Positions 7,480 to 14,328 of a stretch of 64,000 bases of DNA are shown piece by piece. Each line of letters opens with the position of its first letter. Position 1 is the stretch's first letter. The stretch spans positions 1 through 64,000 of the forward strand of contig CALVEL010000007.1 of assembly GCA_944326565.1 (NCBI GenBank), given 5' to 3'. The translations under genes and the position numbers were made by a program. Source of the DNA: Candidatus Gastranaerophilales bacterium (lineage in GTDB: Bacteria; Cyanobacteriota; Vampirovibrionia; Gastranaerophilales; Gastranaerophilaceae). The notes under the pieces are model-generated. The model was not told the origin of the DNA. It was given only the letters and a program-made list of their open reading frames with translations, and searched no databases.

Positions 7480-8094
7480 TTAAATCATATATGTAAATTG
7501 CAAAAAATTCCCCATAAGATTTTCGTTCCATACTTGTACATTTTTAGGAACTGAAAGGACTACAGGGGTAAAATTCCAAATATATTTGATATCAGCCTCT
7601 ACGAGAAAATCAGCAGTTGTCTGTGCAAAATTTTTAGGAACGGTTAATATTGCTATATCTACATTTGATTTTTTGCTTAAATTTGGAAGTTTTTTTATAT
7701 CAAGTATTAACTTATTATTTACGGTATTACCTATTTTTTTAGGGTCATTGTCAAATAATGCGATGATATTTAGTCCGTAATTTGTAAAATTGTCATATTT
7801 TGCAAGTGCCATTCCAAGGTTTCCCGCACCAATTATGAATGCATTTTTGGTTTTTGAAAAACCAAGGGTTGTCTCTATTGATTTTTTAAGCTCTTTTACG
7901 ATATATCCGACTCGGCATTTTCCTGAATTGTTTAAAATGCTTATGTCTTTTCTGACTTGGGAGTCATCAATGTTTAAAAGAGCAGCAATCTGTTTACTGG
8001 CAATGAATTCAATATTCTTGTTAATGTAATCATCCAGAATACAATGATATAAAGTAAGCCTGTTAATAACTTTTTCCGAAATTTTTTTATCCAT
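7480..8094 (-). CDS. rex: Redox-sensing transcriptional repressor Rex
   Basis: DNA-binding repressor that senses the NADH/NAD+ ratio and controls fermentation and respiration genes. The N-terminal winged helix contains A-S-K-Q-I-A-A-L-L-N-I-D-D-S-Q-V-R-K-D. The Rossmann domain starts at I-G-A-G-N-L-G near residue 78, and F-D-N-D-P-K-K-I-G follows at the second strand, as in Rex. The 204-residue length is normal. I chose the ATG at 8094 because the family begins there and a TATAAT box sits 6 nt upstream, which excludes the longer frame starting at 8139. It lies just downstream of a terminator that ends the candidate RNA, so it probably has its own leaderless transcript. Confidence 0.92.
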   Translation of the reverse strand: MDKKISEKVINRLTLYHCILDDYINKNIEFIASKQIAALLNIDDSQVRKDISILNNSGKCRVGYIVKELKKSIETTLGFSKTKNAFIIGAGNLGMALAKYDNFTNYGLNIIALFDNDPKKIGNTVNNKLILDIKKLPNLSKKSNVDIAILTVPKNFAQTTADFLVEADIKYIWNFTPVVLSVPKNVQVWNENLMGNFLQFTYMI

Positions 8095-8106
8095 ACCTAT
8101 ATTATA
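8095..8106 (-). promoter_or_regulatory. -10 box 6 nt before the rex ATG
   Basis: TATAAT occupies 8106-8101 on the minus strand, 6 nt before the ATG at 8094, the same geometry as hisS. No good -35 is visible; that region is occupied by the upstream terminator hairpin. Confidence 0.5.
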
Positions 8107-8109
8107 CAC

Positions 8110-8137
8110 AAAATAAAAGAGCGGATACTTTCCGCTC
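8110..8137 (-). terminator. Intrinsic terminator between the candidate RNA and rex
   Basis: On the minus strand, GAGCGGA, a 5-nt loop and TCCGCTC are followed by TTTTATTTT. It lies directly upstream of the rex -10 box. Confidence 0.8.
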
Positions 8138-8292
8138 AATGTATATGATATTAGTCTAAGAGATTGTGGATTTCAAGTTTGATATAACTAAGAGGTGCAG
8201 TTGTGGCAGCAACTGCACATTATTGAATGGTTGCACTTCTGCCAAAGTACATTGTATTCGGGGTTAATATAAAACTGTAATCGATATCTCTT
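8110..8292 (-). ncRNA. Candidate structured RNA, about 183 nt, family not recognised
   Basis: A minus-strand TATAAT (8304-8299) predicts a start at 8292, and the terminator ends the transcript near 8110. The 5' end AAGAGAT can pair with ATCTCTT (8164-8158) to close the molecule. Inside is a perfect 9-bp hairpin, GTGCAGTTG/CAACTGCAC (8218-8195). Its 6-nt loop CTGCCA is exactly complementary to TGGCAG at 8244-8239, allowing a pseudoknot or an alternative stem. No open frame of note is present. The length and closing stem recall 6S RNA; the pseudoknot and terminator also fit a riboswitch or attenuator leader for rex. I cannot assign a known family. Confidence 0.55.
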
Positions 8293-8349
8293 GTCTATAT
8301 TATATATACCCAAGAGGTAATTCTTTATAACTATTTGTTAAGAAAAATT

Positions 8350-8384
8350 AATACTTTAGTATTACTTTTTTATGAAGTAATACC
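8350..8384 (-). terminator. Probable terminator of the murT-pdxJ operon
   Basis: On the minus strand, GTATTACTT and AAGTAATAC form a perfect 9-bp stem, followed by an AT-rich stretch ending in TTTTT. It lies about 50 nt after the stop of the zinc-ribbon gene. The remaining bases between it and 8435 show no gene. Confidence 0.55.
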
Positions 8385-8434
8385 AGTCTTGAGAATTAGT
8401 GCTTAAAAATAAGAAAATTAGAAGAGTAATACTT

Positions 8435-8749
8435 TTAGTTTAATCCTCTTTGTTCTTCTTGTTTGAGAAATTCACACATGCCTTCAAGGCGGTTATCTTC
8501 CATCGCATCAATTAATTCTTGGACATCTTTGATTTTATTCAGAGCAAAACTTGTCTCAGCAAGTAATACGCAGTCATTACAGAGACGATATTGTCCGTAT
8601 TGGATGGATCCTGCAAGACATTTGTACTGTCCGCAGCAATCGCAGTCAAAAAATTCGTTTTCAATATCTGGATTTTCTTCTATATCATCAAGACGCATTT
8701 GTTCAGTTACTTGTTGCATTTCTTCAATTATTTCTTGTTTGCTTTTCAT
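8435..8749 (-). CDS. Small zinc-ribbon-like protein (104 aa)
   Basis: The N-terminal 35 residues are acidic and helical. Then come C-D-C-C-G near residue 36 and C-N-D-C about 20 residues later, spaced like a treble-clef or zinc-ribbon metal site, and a helical C terminus. I do not recognise a named family. It starts 11 nt after the pdxJ stop behind an AAGGA ribosome site, so it is the last gene of murT-pdxJ. The metal site suggests a nucleic-acid-binding or structural role, but that is inference. Confidence 0.7.
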   Translation of the reverse strand: MKSKQEIIEEMQQVTEQMRLDDIEENPDIENEFFDCDCCGQYKCLAGSIQYGQYRLCNDCVLLAETSFALNKIKDVQELIDAMEDNRLEGMCEFLKQEEQRGLN

Positions 8750-8760
8750 AATTTTTCCTT

Positions 8761-9471
8761 CTATTTAATCAATTCAGCCATTTCTGATACAGCTTTGCCT
8801 AGTCCTGTAAATACGGCTTTTGATATTATCGAGTGTCCTATATTAAGTTCAATGAGTCCCGGTATTTCCTGCATTCTGTGAACGTTTTGATAATTAAGTC
8901 CATGTCCTGCATTAACTTTAAGTCCAAGACTTTGAGCTAATTTAGCTGCATTTTTAAGTTTTAAAAATGCAATTTCTTCATTTTTTGTCCCAAATGATTC
9001 AGCGTATGTGCCTGTGTGCATTTCAATAAATTGAGCGCCGGTTTTTGCAGAGGCTTTGACCTGTTCTTCTTCAGGGTCTATAAAAAGACTGACAATAGTT
9101 CCATTATCAAGTATCGGCTTAATAAACTCGGTTACTTTTTCAAGTTGACCAAAGACATCAAGTCCGCCTTCGGTTGTAATTTCTTGTCTTTTTTCAGGTA
9201 CAAGACATATTGAATGAGGTCTAATATCAAGTGCGATTTTTTGAATGTCTTCAGCCATTGCCATTTCAAGGTTTAATTTAGTTTTTAGAGTTTTTGTGAG
9301 TGTATATACATCTTCATCTTTTATATGTCGTCTGTCTTCTCTTAAATGAGTTGTAATTGATGTTGCTCCATTTTCTTCTGCAATTCTTGCAGCATCGATT
9401 ACTGATGGTTCCACTCCTCCTCTTGCGTTTCTCAATGTAGCAACGTGATCTATATTTACACCTAATAACAT
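8761..9471 (-). CDS. pdxJ: Pyridoxine 5'-phosphate synthase
   Basis: Condenses 1-deoxy-D-xylulose 5-phosphate with 3-amino-2-oxopropyl phosphate in the DXP-dependent vitamin B6 pathway. The TIM-barrel protein of 236 residues starts with the signature G-V-N-I-D-H-V-A-T-L-R-N-A-R-G. It also has T-T-H-L-R-E-D-R-R-H-I near residue 42 and the conserved V-N-A-G-H-G-L-N-Y near residue 190. Length and start are normal, and an AGAGG site precedes the ATG. It follows murT by 20 nt, so the two are co-transcribed. Confidence 0.96.
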   Translation of the reverse strand: MLLGVNIDHVATLRNARGGVEPSVIDAARIAEENGATSITTHLREDRRHIKDEDVYTLTKTLKTKLNLEMAMAEDIQKIALDIRPHSICLVPEKRQEITTEGGLDVFGQLEKVTEFIKPILDNGTIVSLFIDPEEEQVKASAKTGAQFIEMHTGTYAESFGTKNEEIAFLKLKNAAKLAQSLGLKVNAGHGLNYQNVHRMQEIPGLIELNIGHSIISKAVFTGLGKAVSEMAELIK

Positions 9472-9491
9472 TTTGACCTCTTTTCTTTTTA

Positions 9492-10835
9492 TTATTTTTT
9501 TAGTTTTAGTTTGTTTATTTTTAACAGTGCTGTATATGACGGTAAAATAGTAATTTTCTCATTATTTTTACAGTATTTTACTGTATAATTAATAGCTTTT
9601 TCAATATCAGGATTTATTTCTATTTTATCAACTGGTATACCTGCATATTTTAGTCTTACAGCCATATCATTTGCACGAGTTCCTGATGTGATGATTGTGT
9701 TTTTGGCATGTTTTAATTGCTCAAAATCACTGTCCCACAGCCAGGAAATATCTCTTCCATCAGCATAATTATCGTTTATAGCAATTATTATTCTTGAGTT
9801 TAAATCAACAGTTTTTAAGACTTCACTTGCCCCGGTAGGGTTTTTTATAAGTTGGATTAAAGTATTATGACCGCAGATTGTGCGTTTTTCGGTTCTGCCA
9901 AAAATTGATTTGTAGCTATCGAGAGCTTTTTGAATTTCAGCTTGGTTTAGTCCCAATTCAAAAGATAAAGCAATTGCAGCCAGTGCATTGTAAGCATTAT
10001 ATAGGCCTACAAGGTTTACTGTAAATTCATATTTGATACCGTTATGGAGTATAGATATTTCAGAATAATCGTTATGTATGACAGCATTTGCTGAATAATC
10101 GCAATTTGGACGTTTGTATCCGCATTTGGGACAATAATAATGTCCTTGTTGAGCAAAAAATCTTTTAGAATATTCTAATGGTTCTTTGCATTGGCAATTA
10201 AATATTTCAGCAGGTGCATTAGAGTCATTTTTATAGTCGCATTCATATCGGACATTTTCAAATCCGTAAAATACTGCGTAATCTGTTCTGTTAAATGTTG
10301 CTACAATTGGATCATCGGCATTTAGAACTAATTTTAATTTTTTATTTTTATCAATTGCATTTTTTATGAAATTAGCTGTTGTCGCAAGCTCTCCGTATCG
10401 GTCCAATTGATCCCTGAAAAGGTTTGTGACAACAAGATAATCAGATGGCATATAGTCATATAATTTTGTAAGATAAGCTTCATCAGATTCTATAACTGAA
10501 TAGTCAAACCTTTTAAATGGGGCTATATTAAGTGCAAATACGTTAGCGACTCCTGTCAGCATATTTGCCCCTTTAAGATTATGAATTACCGACTGATGTG
10601 CAGTTTCTAAAATATGTGAGATTAGTCCTGATGTTGTTGTTTTACCGTTAGTACCTGTTATGGTAATACTTTTTTCTTTTATATAATTTCTGCAATGAGA
10701 GAGAAAATTTGGATAATATTTCAATACAGCCATTCCGATAAAGGAAGTGCCGCCTGATTTTGATAATGTTTTTATTCCTAAATAGGCGCATCTTGCGAAA
10801 AGTAATGATGTATAAAATCTTAAATGTTTAAGCAT
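9492..10835 (-). CDS. murT: Lipid II isoglutaminyl synthase subunit MurT (Mur-ligase family)
   Basis: MurT with the glutaminase GatD amidates the D-glutamate of lipid II. The 447-residue protein has the Mur-ligase ATP loop T-G-T-N-G-K-T-T-T near residue 60 and a four-cysteine zinc ribbon (C-Q-C-K, then C-P-K-C-G) near residues 215-240. The C-terminal DUF1727 domain carries I-F-G-R-T-E-K-R and D-G-R-D-I-S-W-L-W-D, which is diagnostic of MurT. The ATG at 10835 is chosen over 10898 because AAGGAC lies 6 nt upstream and homologues start there. No gatD is adjacent, which is unusual because the pair is normally co-transcribed. Confidence 0.9.
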   Translation of the reverse strand: MLKHLRFYTSLLFARCAYLGIKTLSKSGGTSFIGMAVLKYYPNFLSHCRNYIKEKSITITGTNGKTTTSGLISHILETAHQSVIHNLKGANMLTGVANVFALNIAPFKRFDYSVIESDEAYLTKLYDYMPSDYLVVTNLFRDQLDRYGELATTANFIKNAIDKNKKLKLVLNADDPIVATFNRTDYAVFYGFENVRYECDYKNDSNAPAEIFNCQCKEPLEYSKRFFAQQGHYYCPKCGYKRPNCDYSANAVIHNDYSEISILHNGIKYEFTVNLVGLYNAYNALAAIALSFELGLNQAEIQKALDSYKSIFGRTEKRTICGHNTLIQLIKNPTGASEVLKTVDLNSRIIIAINDNYADGRDISWLWDSDFEQLKHAKNTIITSGTRANDMAVRLKYAGIPVDKIEINPDIEKAINYTVKYCKNNEKITILPSYTALLKINKLKLKK

Positions 10836-10915
10836 AAATAGTCCTTTAGGCGTATTCCCAATCTCTTTTAAATATTCTATAATCCCAATATAATACAAAA
10901 TAAGAAATATTTAAA

Positions 10916-11275
10916 ATGTTTTTATTTATCGCAATAATTTTTATAGCAGAAATAATAATAGCCTTGACATTAATTTCATATATTGTAAAGGCAGATAAAG
11001 CAGTATTGCAATTAAAATCCGATATATCAAAGATATTACCTGATATAAAAACGCTATTAGGAAATGTAAAATCTGGTGTAAGTTTACTTAAAGAAAAGCG
11101 TTTGTGGTTGTTTGCATATATCAGAATAAAACGTAATCAGTATTTATTTAAGGCAATAAAGATAATTATAATATACACACTATTGTTTTTATTAAAGGGT
11201 AAATGTAAAAAAGCTGCTTCTGTGTGCAATGGGATATTGCTTGTAAGAGACATCTTAGAGGGCATTTCAGCCTAA
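10916..11275 (+). CDS. Small membrane protein (119 aa), unknown
   Basis: The N terminus is one hydrophobic helix (residues 1-23). A charged, probably coiled segment follows, and a second hydrophobic stretch lies near residues 80-93. The layout resembles DUF948-like envelope proteins, and a DUF948-type gene lies 0.8 kb downstream, but identity is not clear. There is no Shine-Dalgarno; a TATAAT 21 nt upstream would give a very short leader. It is divergent from murT and heads the row of small envelope genes. Confidence 0.6.
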   Translation: MFLFIAIIFIAEIIIALTLISYIVKADKAVLQLKSDISKILPDIKTLLGNVKSGVSLLKEKRLWLFAYIRIKRNQYLFKAIKIIIIYTLLFLLKGKCKKAASVCNGILLVRDILEGISA

Positions 11276-11280
11276 AATGC

Positions 11281-11308
11281 TTGTAAATTTTTGAAAAACT
11301 GTTATAAT
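11281..11308 (+). promoter_or_regulatory. Promoter of the first ytxH-like gene
   Basis: TTGTAA (11281-11286), a 16-bp spacer and TATAAT (11303-11308) lie 31 nt upstream of the ATG at 11340. Confidence 0.6.
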
Positions 11309-11339
11309 ATGTATATACATTATGAAAGAAGAGGTAAAT

Positions 11340-11657
11340 ATGAGTAAGAATAAATCTTTTATGTTCGGAATGGGTTTACTTGCAGGGGTCGTTGGCGGAA
11401 TTATAGCAGGCGTCTTGTATGCACCTAAATCCGGTGAAGAATCAAGAAGAGAGATAAAAGAAGCGGCTTGTGAATTGTATGAAAAACATTCACCGGCTAT
11501 AAATGAAGCTAAAAGACAAGCATTAGAAAATGTTGATTTGATGAAATATAAGTTAGAAAGACAATTCAGAAAATTCAACAATATGATAAAATCAAAGAAG
11601 TTGCAAAAAGCCAAAGAATTAGAAGATAACGGTGAAGCAACAGAATTTGATTACTAG
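11340..11657 (+). CDS. YtxH-domain protein
   Basis: 105 residues with an N-terminal Gly-rich membrane helix ending in A-P-K-S-G-E-E-S, the hallmark of YtxH (general-stress, Gvp-related) proteins, then a charged helical tail. It is membrane-anchored with the tail probably cytoplasmic; the biochemical role is unknown. The ATG at 11340 is chosen because GAAGAGG sits just upstream; an earlier ATG at 11322 would have no site. It is followed by the DUF948 gene after 27 nt and shares the A-P-K-S-G-E-E motif with the gene at 12186. Confidence 0.8.
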   Translation: MSKNKSFMFGMGLLAGVVGGIIAGVLYAPKSGEESRREIKEAACELYEKHSPAINEAKRQALENVDLMKYKLERQFRKFNNMIKSKKLQKAKELEDNGEATEFDY

Positions 11658-11684
11658 AGTCTAACTTAAAAAGGAAAGAATTAA

Positions 11685-12044
11685 ATGGAATTTTCACAAA
11701 TCGCATTAAATCAAGGACTGACATTTTTAGCCTGGGCTACAGGGATTGTAATTCTTGTAGTGGGGAGCTTTTTGGTAAAATTGCTTATTGATTTGTCAGC
11801 TCTTTCGAAAAACTTAAATGAGACATCAATTTTAGTAAACACGGAATTAAAGCCTACATTAAAAGAGATTAATGAGACATTACATGCGGTGAATGCTCTT
11901 GTAAAAAGTACAGATAAGAATGTAGATAGTTTTAAAAATGCTATTGAAAAGACTTTCGGGAAGACAAAGATGATTTCCGAATCGATAGTCAGCGGATTAG
12001 TTAAAGGGTTTGTTACCGTAATGGGCTTGTTTGCAAAGAAGTAA
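11685..12044 (+). CDS. DUF948-type membrane protein
   Basis: 119 residues with an N-terminal membrane helix (about residues 10-34). A long amphipathic, probably coiled-coil region follows (L-S-A-L-S-K-N-L-N-E-T), then a short hydrophobic C-terminal segment with F-V-T-V-M-G-L-F. This matches DUF948 proteins, often encoded beside YtxH. A strong AAGGAAAG site precedes the ATG. It lies between two ytxH-like genes, so the three probably act together at the membrane. Confidence 0.75.
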   Translation: MEFSQIALNQGLTFLAWATGIVILVVGSFLVKLLIDLSALSKNLNETSILVNTELKPTLKEINETLHAVNALVKSTDKNVDSFKNAIEKTFGKTKMISESIVSGLVKGFVTVMGLFAKK

Positions 12045-12185
12045 AAAATAGCCTTTAGCGGTGATTATTTTCCCGCTTGGTATTGTTAGTATGGAAATGC
12101 AAGTTAACATTTACAGTATAAATAACTTTTTCGCAGAAAGTAAAATCAGATAACCAGATTATAAAAAGAAAAGGAGTAATTAATT

Positions 12186-12461
12186 ATGTCAGCAACAAAA
12201 TTTTTAGCAGGATTCTTGGTAGGTGGTGCAATCGGAGCTATTGCAGGTATTCTATTGGCACCAAAATCAGGAGAAGAGACAAGACAAATGATTGCGGATT
12301 CCGCAAAAGATGCAATGCGCCGTGCAGATGAGACTGTAAAACAAATTCAGTCAAAAGCTGATGATGTTGTATCAGATATGCAGAAAAAAGGTGATGAAAT
12401 AAGAGATAAATTACAAAATCTTATTAATCAGCAAAAAACAGCAACAGTTACAGAAGAATAA
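12186..12461 (+). CDS. YtxH-domain protein, second copy
   Basis: 91 residues. A Gly/Ala-rich N-terminal membrane helix is followed by L-L-A-P-K-S-G-E-E-T-R, then a long helical tail rich in Lys, Asp and Gln. It is a paralogue of the protein at 11340 with a shorter tail. AAAAGGAG is an excellent ribosome site. A 141-bp gap separates it from the DUF948 gene and may hold its own promoter. A strong terminator follows. Confidence 0.8.
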   Translation: MSATKFLAGFLVGGAIGAIAGILLAPKSGEETRQMIADSAKDAMRRADETVKQIQSKADDVVSDMQKKGDEIRDKLQNLINQQKTATVTEE

Positions 12462-12475
12462 TTTATTTTTTAAAC

Positions 12476-12507
12476 AAAAGCGGCACCGCAATTGCGGTGC
12501 CGCTTTT
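12476..12507. terminator. Bidirectional terminator
   Basis: A 32-nt perfect palindrome centred on CGCAATTGCG, with GCGGCACC arms flanked by AAAA and TTTT, lies between the convergent ytxH-like and lapA-like genes. Confidence 0.92.
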
Positions 12508-12523
12508 GTTAGTGCTTTGGAAA

Positions 12524-12901
12524 TCAGTTATTTTTTTTCAATGCATCTTCAAGTGCTTTTTCAAGTACCTGAATTTTATTTTCTAAAACTTTTACTTTTG
12601 CACTACTTTCCTCGTTTGATACAGAAGTTTTTTCAAGTCTTCTTTCATAAGCTCCTTCTTTTTCTCTATTTTGCATTATTACAGGCAAAAAGAATAAAGC
12701 AAGCTCCAATTCTCCAAGGAAATATATTAATAAAATGAATACCCAAGCACCCATGGTTAAGCTATATGGAGTAATATTAAACAAATTTGCAATTTGCTGA
12801 TTTATTAAGGTTATAGTAATTGTATTTCCAAAATTAACTATCATAAGATATATCCAAATGATCGCTATAAATAATGATATTATCCAAAATCCGTATTTCA
12901 T
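12524..12901 (-). CDS. LapA-domain (DUF1049-like) membrane protein
   Basis: 125 residues with two membrane helices (about residues 5-25 and 48-72) separated by a short loop containing F-N-I-T-P-Y-S, as in LapA-type lipopolysaccharide assembly proteins. A C-terminal coiled coil with heptad Leu/Val (V-L-E-N-K-I-Q-V-L-E-K-A-L) follows. AGGAG precedes the ATG. It is 4 nt downstream of the rluD-like gene. Confidence 0.65.
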   Translation of the reverse strand: MKYGFWIISLFIAIIWIYLMIVNFGNTITITLINQQIANLFNITPYSLTMGAWVFILLIYFLGELELALFFLPVIMQNREKEGAYERRLEKTSVSNEESSAKVKVLENKIQVLEKALEDALKKNN

Positions 12902-12905
12902 AAAT

Positions 12906-13814
12906 TTAGCTCCTGTTTTTTAAATAAGTGAGTACTTTTTTTATTTTTTCATCTGGTTCTATTTGCAATTCTATTATTTCATCAGAAAATGGTTTTGTAA
13001 ACCTCAGATAGTAAGACTGTAAAACCTGTTCATCTGTTTTTACTTTAGCCATCCCCGCACCATAAAGAGTATCGTTAAATATAGGAAATCCTTTTTTGCT
13101 TAAATGAACTCTTATTTGATGAGTACGTCCAGTAATTAGAGTTATATCAATATATGTGGCATCTTTGTATCTTTCAATAACATTCACGATAGTAGTACTT
13201 TCTTTTCCGTTTTCGACAACTGCCATTTTATGAGGCTGTGTCGGGTGACGACCTATCGGAAGATTAATTATATCTTCATCAAGCGGATATACCCCTTTTA
13301 TGATTGCTCTGTATTTTTTTGTAAGATTATGATTTTTAATCATATCTGCAAGATATTCATGTGTTTTGTTATTTTTTGCAATCATTAAAAGTCCCGAGGT
13401 GTTTTTATCAAGTCTGTGTACAATACCTCGTCTGAATTCTCCGTTTATATCAGATAAATTTTCGCCGAATTTATATAAAAGCGCATTAACTAAAGTCTCG
13501 CTTTTTTCTTGCGTTGTAGGATGTGTAAGCATACCAGAAGGCTTATTTACGACAAGCATATTTTCATCTTCGTAAATAATTTCAAGCGGTATATTTTCGG
13601 GTTGAATTTTTGAAATATCTGTATCAGGGATTTCAAGTTCTATTTTGTCATTTTCTTTTATCAAGTAAGAAGGCTTTTTATTTGTCCCGTTGACTGTGAC
13701 ATTACCTGTTTTAATCAATTCTTGAATTTTAGAGCGTGAGATATTTTCTGTAACGGATGCTAAAAAGCTGTCCAATCTTAAATCTTCATCATTTTCGTCA
13801 ACAAAAAGTATCAT
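12906..13814 (-). CDS. rluD: RluA-family pseudouridine synthase (RluD-like)
   Basis: Isomerises uridines in 23S rRNA. The 302-residue protein has an N-terminal S4 RNA-binding domain (residues about 10-70, L-D-S-F-L-A...S-R-S-K-I-Q-E-L-I) and a catalytic domain. The signature R-G-I-V-H-R-L-D-K-N-T-S-G-L holds the catalytic Asp, and G-R-T-H-Q-I-R-V-H lies near residue 230. An S4 domain plus this motif fits RluD, but RluC-type specificity cannot be excluded. lspA is 49 nt upstream and the lapA-like gene 4 nt downstream. Confidence 0.9.
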   Translation of the reverse strand: MILFVDENDEDLRLDSFLASVTENISRSKIQELIKTGNVTVNGTNKKPSYLIKENDKIELEIPDTDISKIQPENIPLEIIYEDENMLVVNKPSGMLTHPTTQEKSETLVNALLYKFGENLSDINGEFRRGIVHRLDKNTSGLLMIAKNNKTHEYLADMIKNHNLTKKYRAIIKGVYPLDEDIINLPIGRHPTQPHKMAVVENGKESTTIVNVIERYKDATYIDITLITGRTHQIRVHLSKKGFPIFNDTLYGAGMAKVKTDEQVLQSYYLRFTKPFSDEIIELQIEPDEKIKKVLTYLKNRS

Positions 13815-13863
13815 AAATAAAATCCGTTTTTATTTCTAAAAACAATTATAGCGCAAATAAAAA

Positions 13864-14328
13864 TTATTTTGTTTTCTTTATTAGTATCAATATAATTAAC
13901 GCAATAACGCCGATTGTGATGAAAATATCAGAAATATTGAATACAGGAAAGTTAAAAGCTTTAATCTCAAAGAAATCTCTTACGTACCCAAAAATAATTC
14001 TTTCATGAAGATTTCCGGCAATTCCGGCAGATAAAAGTGCTATAAAAAATATACTTTTAAAAGAAATTGATTTCAAATGTTTTATTACATAAGCAAAAAG
14101 TAGTGTAATGGCGACAACTGAAAGTATAATTAAGATTTCACGAGAGTTTTGCATTATACTAAAAGCTGCGCCGTAGTTTTTTACATATGTAAGAGCAAAT
14201 ACACTGTTTGAAATGTGCAGTCCATGAGCTAGTTGTCTTACAAGTTGAGTAGAAAAATATAAATCAACCCAAAGAAAAAAGATAAAACAAACAATCAAAT
14301 ATATAGAACTACTCAGTTTTCTGTGCAT
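13864..14328 (-). CDS. lspA: Lipoprotein signal peptidase, atypical active site
   Basis: Type II signal peptidase that removes signal peptides from prolipoproteins in the inner membrane. Four hydrophobic segments and the motifs N-Y-G-A-A-F-S, A-G-N-L, G-Y-V-R-D-F and F-P-V-F-N-I-S-D identify it. In the canonical N-L-x-D-R motif the first catalytic Asp is replaced by Glu (N-L-H-E-R); the second Asp in F-N-I-S-D is kept. The early D-Q-x-x-K motif is also altered. I prefer the second of two tandem ATGs because of its spacing to AGAGG. The start lies inside the end of the NTF2-like gene, so translation is coupled. Confidence 0.85.
   Translation of the reverse strand: MHRKLSSSIYLIVCFIFFLWVDLYFSTQLVRQLAHGLHISNSVFALTYVKNYGAAFSIMQNSREILIILSVVAITLLFAYVIKHLKSISFKSIFFIALLSAGIAGNLHERIIFGYVRDFFEIKAFNFPVFNISDIFITIGVIALIILILIKKTK

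Noticed and set aside
8138-8292. Calling the RNA candidate 6S RNA, SRP RNA or a named riboswitch
   Set aside because: Size fits 6S, but I do not see the diagnostic central bubble or any conserved aptamer core; a covariance search is needed.
8463-8881. Three overlapping plus-strand frames of 66-101 codons opposite the zinc-ribbon and pdxJ genes
   Set aside because: They are antisense shadows: no ribosome sites, no family features, and the minus-strand genes have clear motifs.
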